In this document: in pieces, positions 4,615 through 5,282 of the stretch
Numbering within the stretch: the stretch's first letter is position 1
Layout: every line of letters begins with the position of its first letter
DNA from: Myxococcota bacterium
GTDB lineage: Bacteria > Myxococcota_C > UBA6777
Assembly (NCBI GenBank): GCA_963169055.1
Contig: CAUJFU010000446.1
Span: forward strand, 1-5,282
DNA: 5,282 nt
Reading direction: 5' to 3'
Translations under genes and position numbers: made by a program
Notes under the pieces: model-generated
Told to the model about the DNA's origin: nothing
The model's input: only the letters and a program-made list of their open reading frames with translations
The model's database searches: none

Positions 4615-5282
4615 TCAGCGCTTGGCGGGTTGTGGCAAAGGCCGATGTTCCGACTGGGTGGCTGGGCCTGCGGCGTTGGCTACTGCAAGCTGCTTGAGAG
4701 CCAACGCCGCGCTAACGCGTACTTCGTTCTCTGTGTCCTCAAGGACCTCCTTCAACGCGGAGAGCACTTCTTTGGAACCCACCCCCACCTCGCCCAAGGC
4801 TTTTGCTGCGTTCTTACGAACCAAACCATCTACGTCGCTGAGAGCGAAGATCAGCGCAGGGATCGCCGCACGAGCTTCCGCCTTCATCTTGCCCAGCGCC
4901 ACGGCTGTATCGTGGCGGAGTTTGTTATCCGCGTCCTTGAGCAACCGAATCAAGGCAGGGATCGCTACACGAGCTTCCACACCTATCCCACCCAAGGCCT
5001 GCACAGCATTTCTGCGAACCTCCCCGCCCTTGCGTCGAAGAGTTGAAAGAAGCAGCGGCACCGCCGCCACCCCCATCTTCCCCAAGGCCCACACGAGATC
5101 TCGGTGAACCCAACTTTCCCCGTCATCAAGCGCCCGAATCAAGACAGGAATCGCGGCTTTGGCTCCCACTCCCATCTTCCCCAAGGCCAAGGCCGCCCCC
5201 TTACGAGCGAAGTTCTTTTTGTGTTTGAGAGTCCGAATCAAGGCAGGAATCGCGGCTTTTGCTTTTGCTCCCATCTTACCCA
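4615..5282 (-). CDS. HEAT-repeat (PBS-lyase HEAT-like) protein, C-terminal part
   Basis: The frame runs in from the right edge: codons for Gly-Lys precede the ATG at 5274, and that Met lies inside a repeat unit (LGKMG), so it is not a start. About 221 residues are visible, ending at the TGA at 4615-4617. They form six consecutive HEAT-like units of 33 aa (the third has 30), each with the pattern GKMGxxAxAAIPxLIxxLxDxxxxVRxxAxxAL: two antiparallel helices with a conserved Pro in the first and Arg/Ala/Leu in the second. Such alpha-solenoids serve as protein-binding scaffolds. Related units occur in bilin lyases, but nothing here points to phycobiliproteins. The last 26 residues are a non-repeat tail rich in Ala, Pro and Gln, ending in QPAKR. 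The N-terminus is unseen, so a signal peptide or fused enzymatic domain cannot be excluded. The gene converges on msrA and shares no evident operon. Confidence 0.85.
   Translation of the reverse strand, partial: GKMGAKAKAAIPALIRTLKHKKNFARKGAALALGKMGVGAKAAIPVLIRALDDGESWVHRDLVWALGKMGVAAVPLLLSTLRRKGGEVRRNAVQALGGIGVEARVAIPALIRLLKDADNKLRHDTAVALGKMKAEARAAIPALIFALSDVDGLVRKNAAKALGEVGVGSKEVLSALKEVLEDTENEVRVSAALALKQLAVANAAGPATQSEHRPLPQPAKR
4696..5280 (-). repeat. Six in-frame 90-99-bp coding repeats (HEAT units)
   Basis: Units in reading order lie at 5182-5280, 5083-5181, 4993-5082, 4894-4992, 4795-4893 and 4696-4794. The first two share near-identical stretches, for example around 5232-5257 and 5133-5158. 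The third lacks 9 bp (three codons) just after the GKMGV motif. Similarity falls towards the 3' end, as in a tandem array whose end units are older. Confidence 0.8.

Noticed and set aside
4567-5107. Plus-strand frames of about 160 codons opposite the HEAT gene
   Set aside because: The HEAT pattern with 33-residue period lies on the minus strand; the plus frames only mirror its repeats.

Overview
The window looks like a chromosomal stretch of a Gram-negative bacterium with GC content in the mid-50s percent (estimated by eye). An exported methionine sulfoxide reductase, a bacterial homologue of alkyl-DHAP synthase and a HEAT-repeat scaffold would fit Myxococcota or another former deltaproteobacterium. 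No marker gene fixes the phylum, so this is only a suggestion. I see no transposase, integrase, phage gene, CRISPR array, tRNA or rRNA.

Layout. Four genes and the end of a fifth are accounted for as follows. Bases 1-242 (+) are the 3' end of a hotdog-fold gene (FabZ/MaoC-like dehydratase or thioesterase). Bases 297-1922 (+) encode an FAD-linked oxidase of the alkyldihydroxyacetonephosphate synthase (AGPS) type. A 34-bp tandem repeat, 2.4 copies, runs from the last codons of that gene into the following gap (1909-1991). Bases 2063-2497 (+) encode a stand-alone CBS-pair protein. A gene-free stretch follows (2498-2837), then a class I SAM-dependent methyltransferase at 2838-3497 (+), ending in a plausible terminator. 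The 3498-3750 leader is rich in hairpins and leads into msrA at 3751-4449 (+), a peptide methionine sulfoxide reductase with an N-terminal export signal. The 4450-4614 gap between convergent genes carries a perfect 8-bp inverted repeat. Bases 4615-5282 (-) are the C-terminal part of a HEAT-repeat protein that runs off the right edge.

How the genes may relate. The hotdog gene and the AGPS-like gene are nearly adjacent on one strand and both suit acyl or ether-lipid metabolism, so co-transcription is likely. The CBS protein may belong to the same unit. The methyltransferase, msrA and HEAT genes look like separate units, and no pathway joins them.

The most unusual feature is compositional. In the transcription direction, coding strands start G-rich and C-poor and end C-rich and G-poor, and this holds for genes on both strands. 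It explains the proline/basic C-termini of several proteins and may provide Rho-loading sites at gene ends. GATC and GATATC are also clearly over-represented. I found no convincing new multi-gene system.
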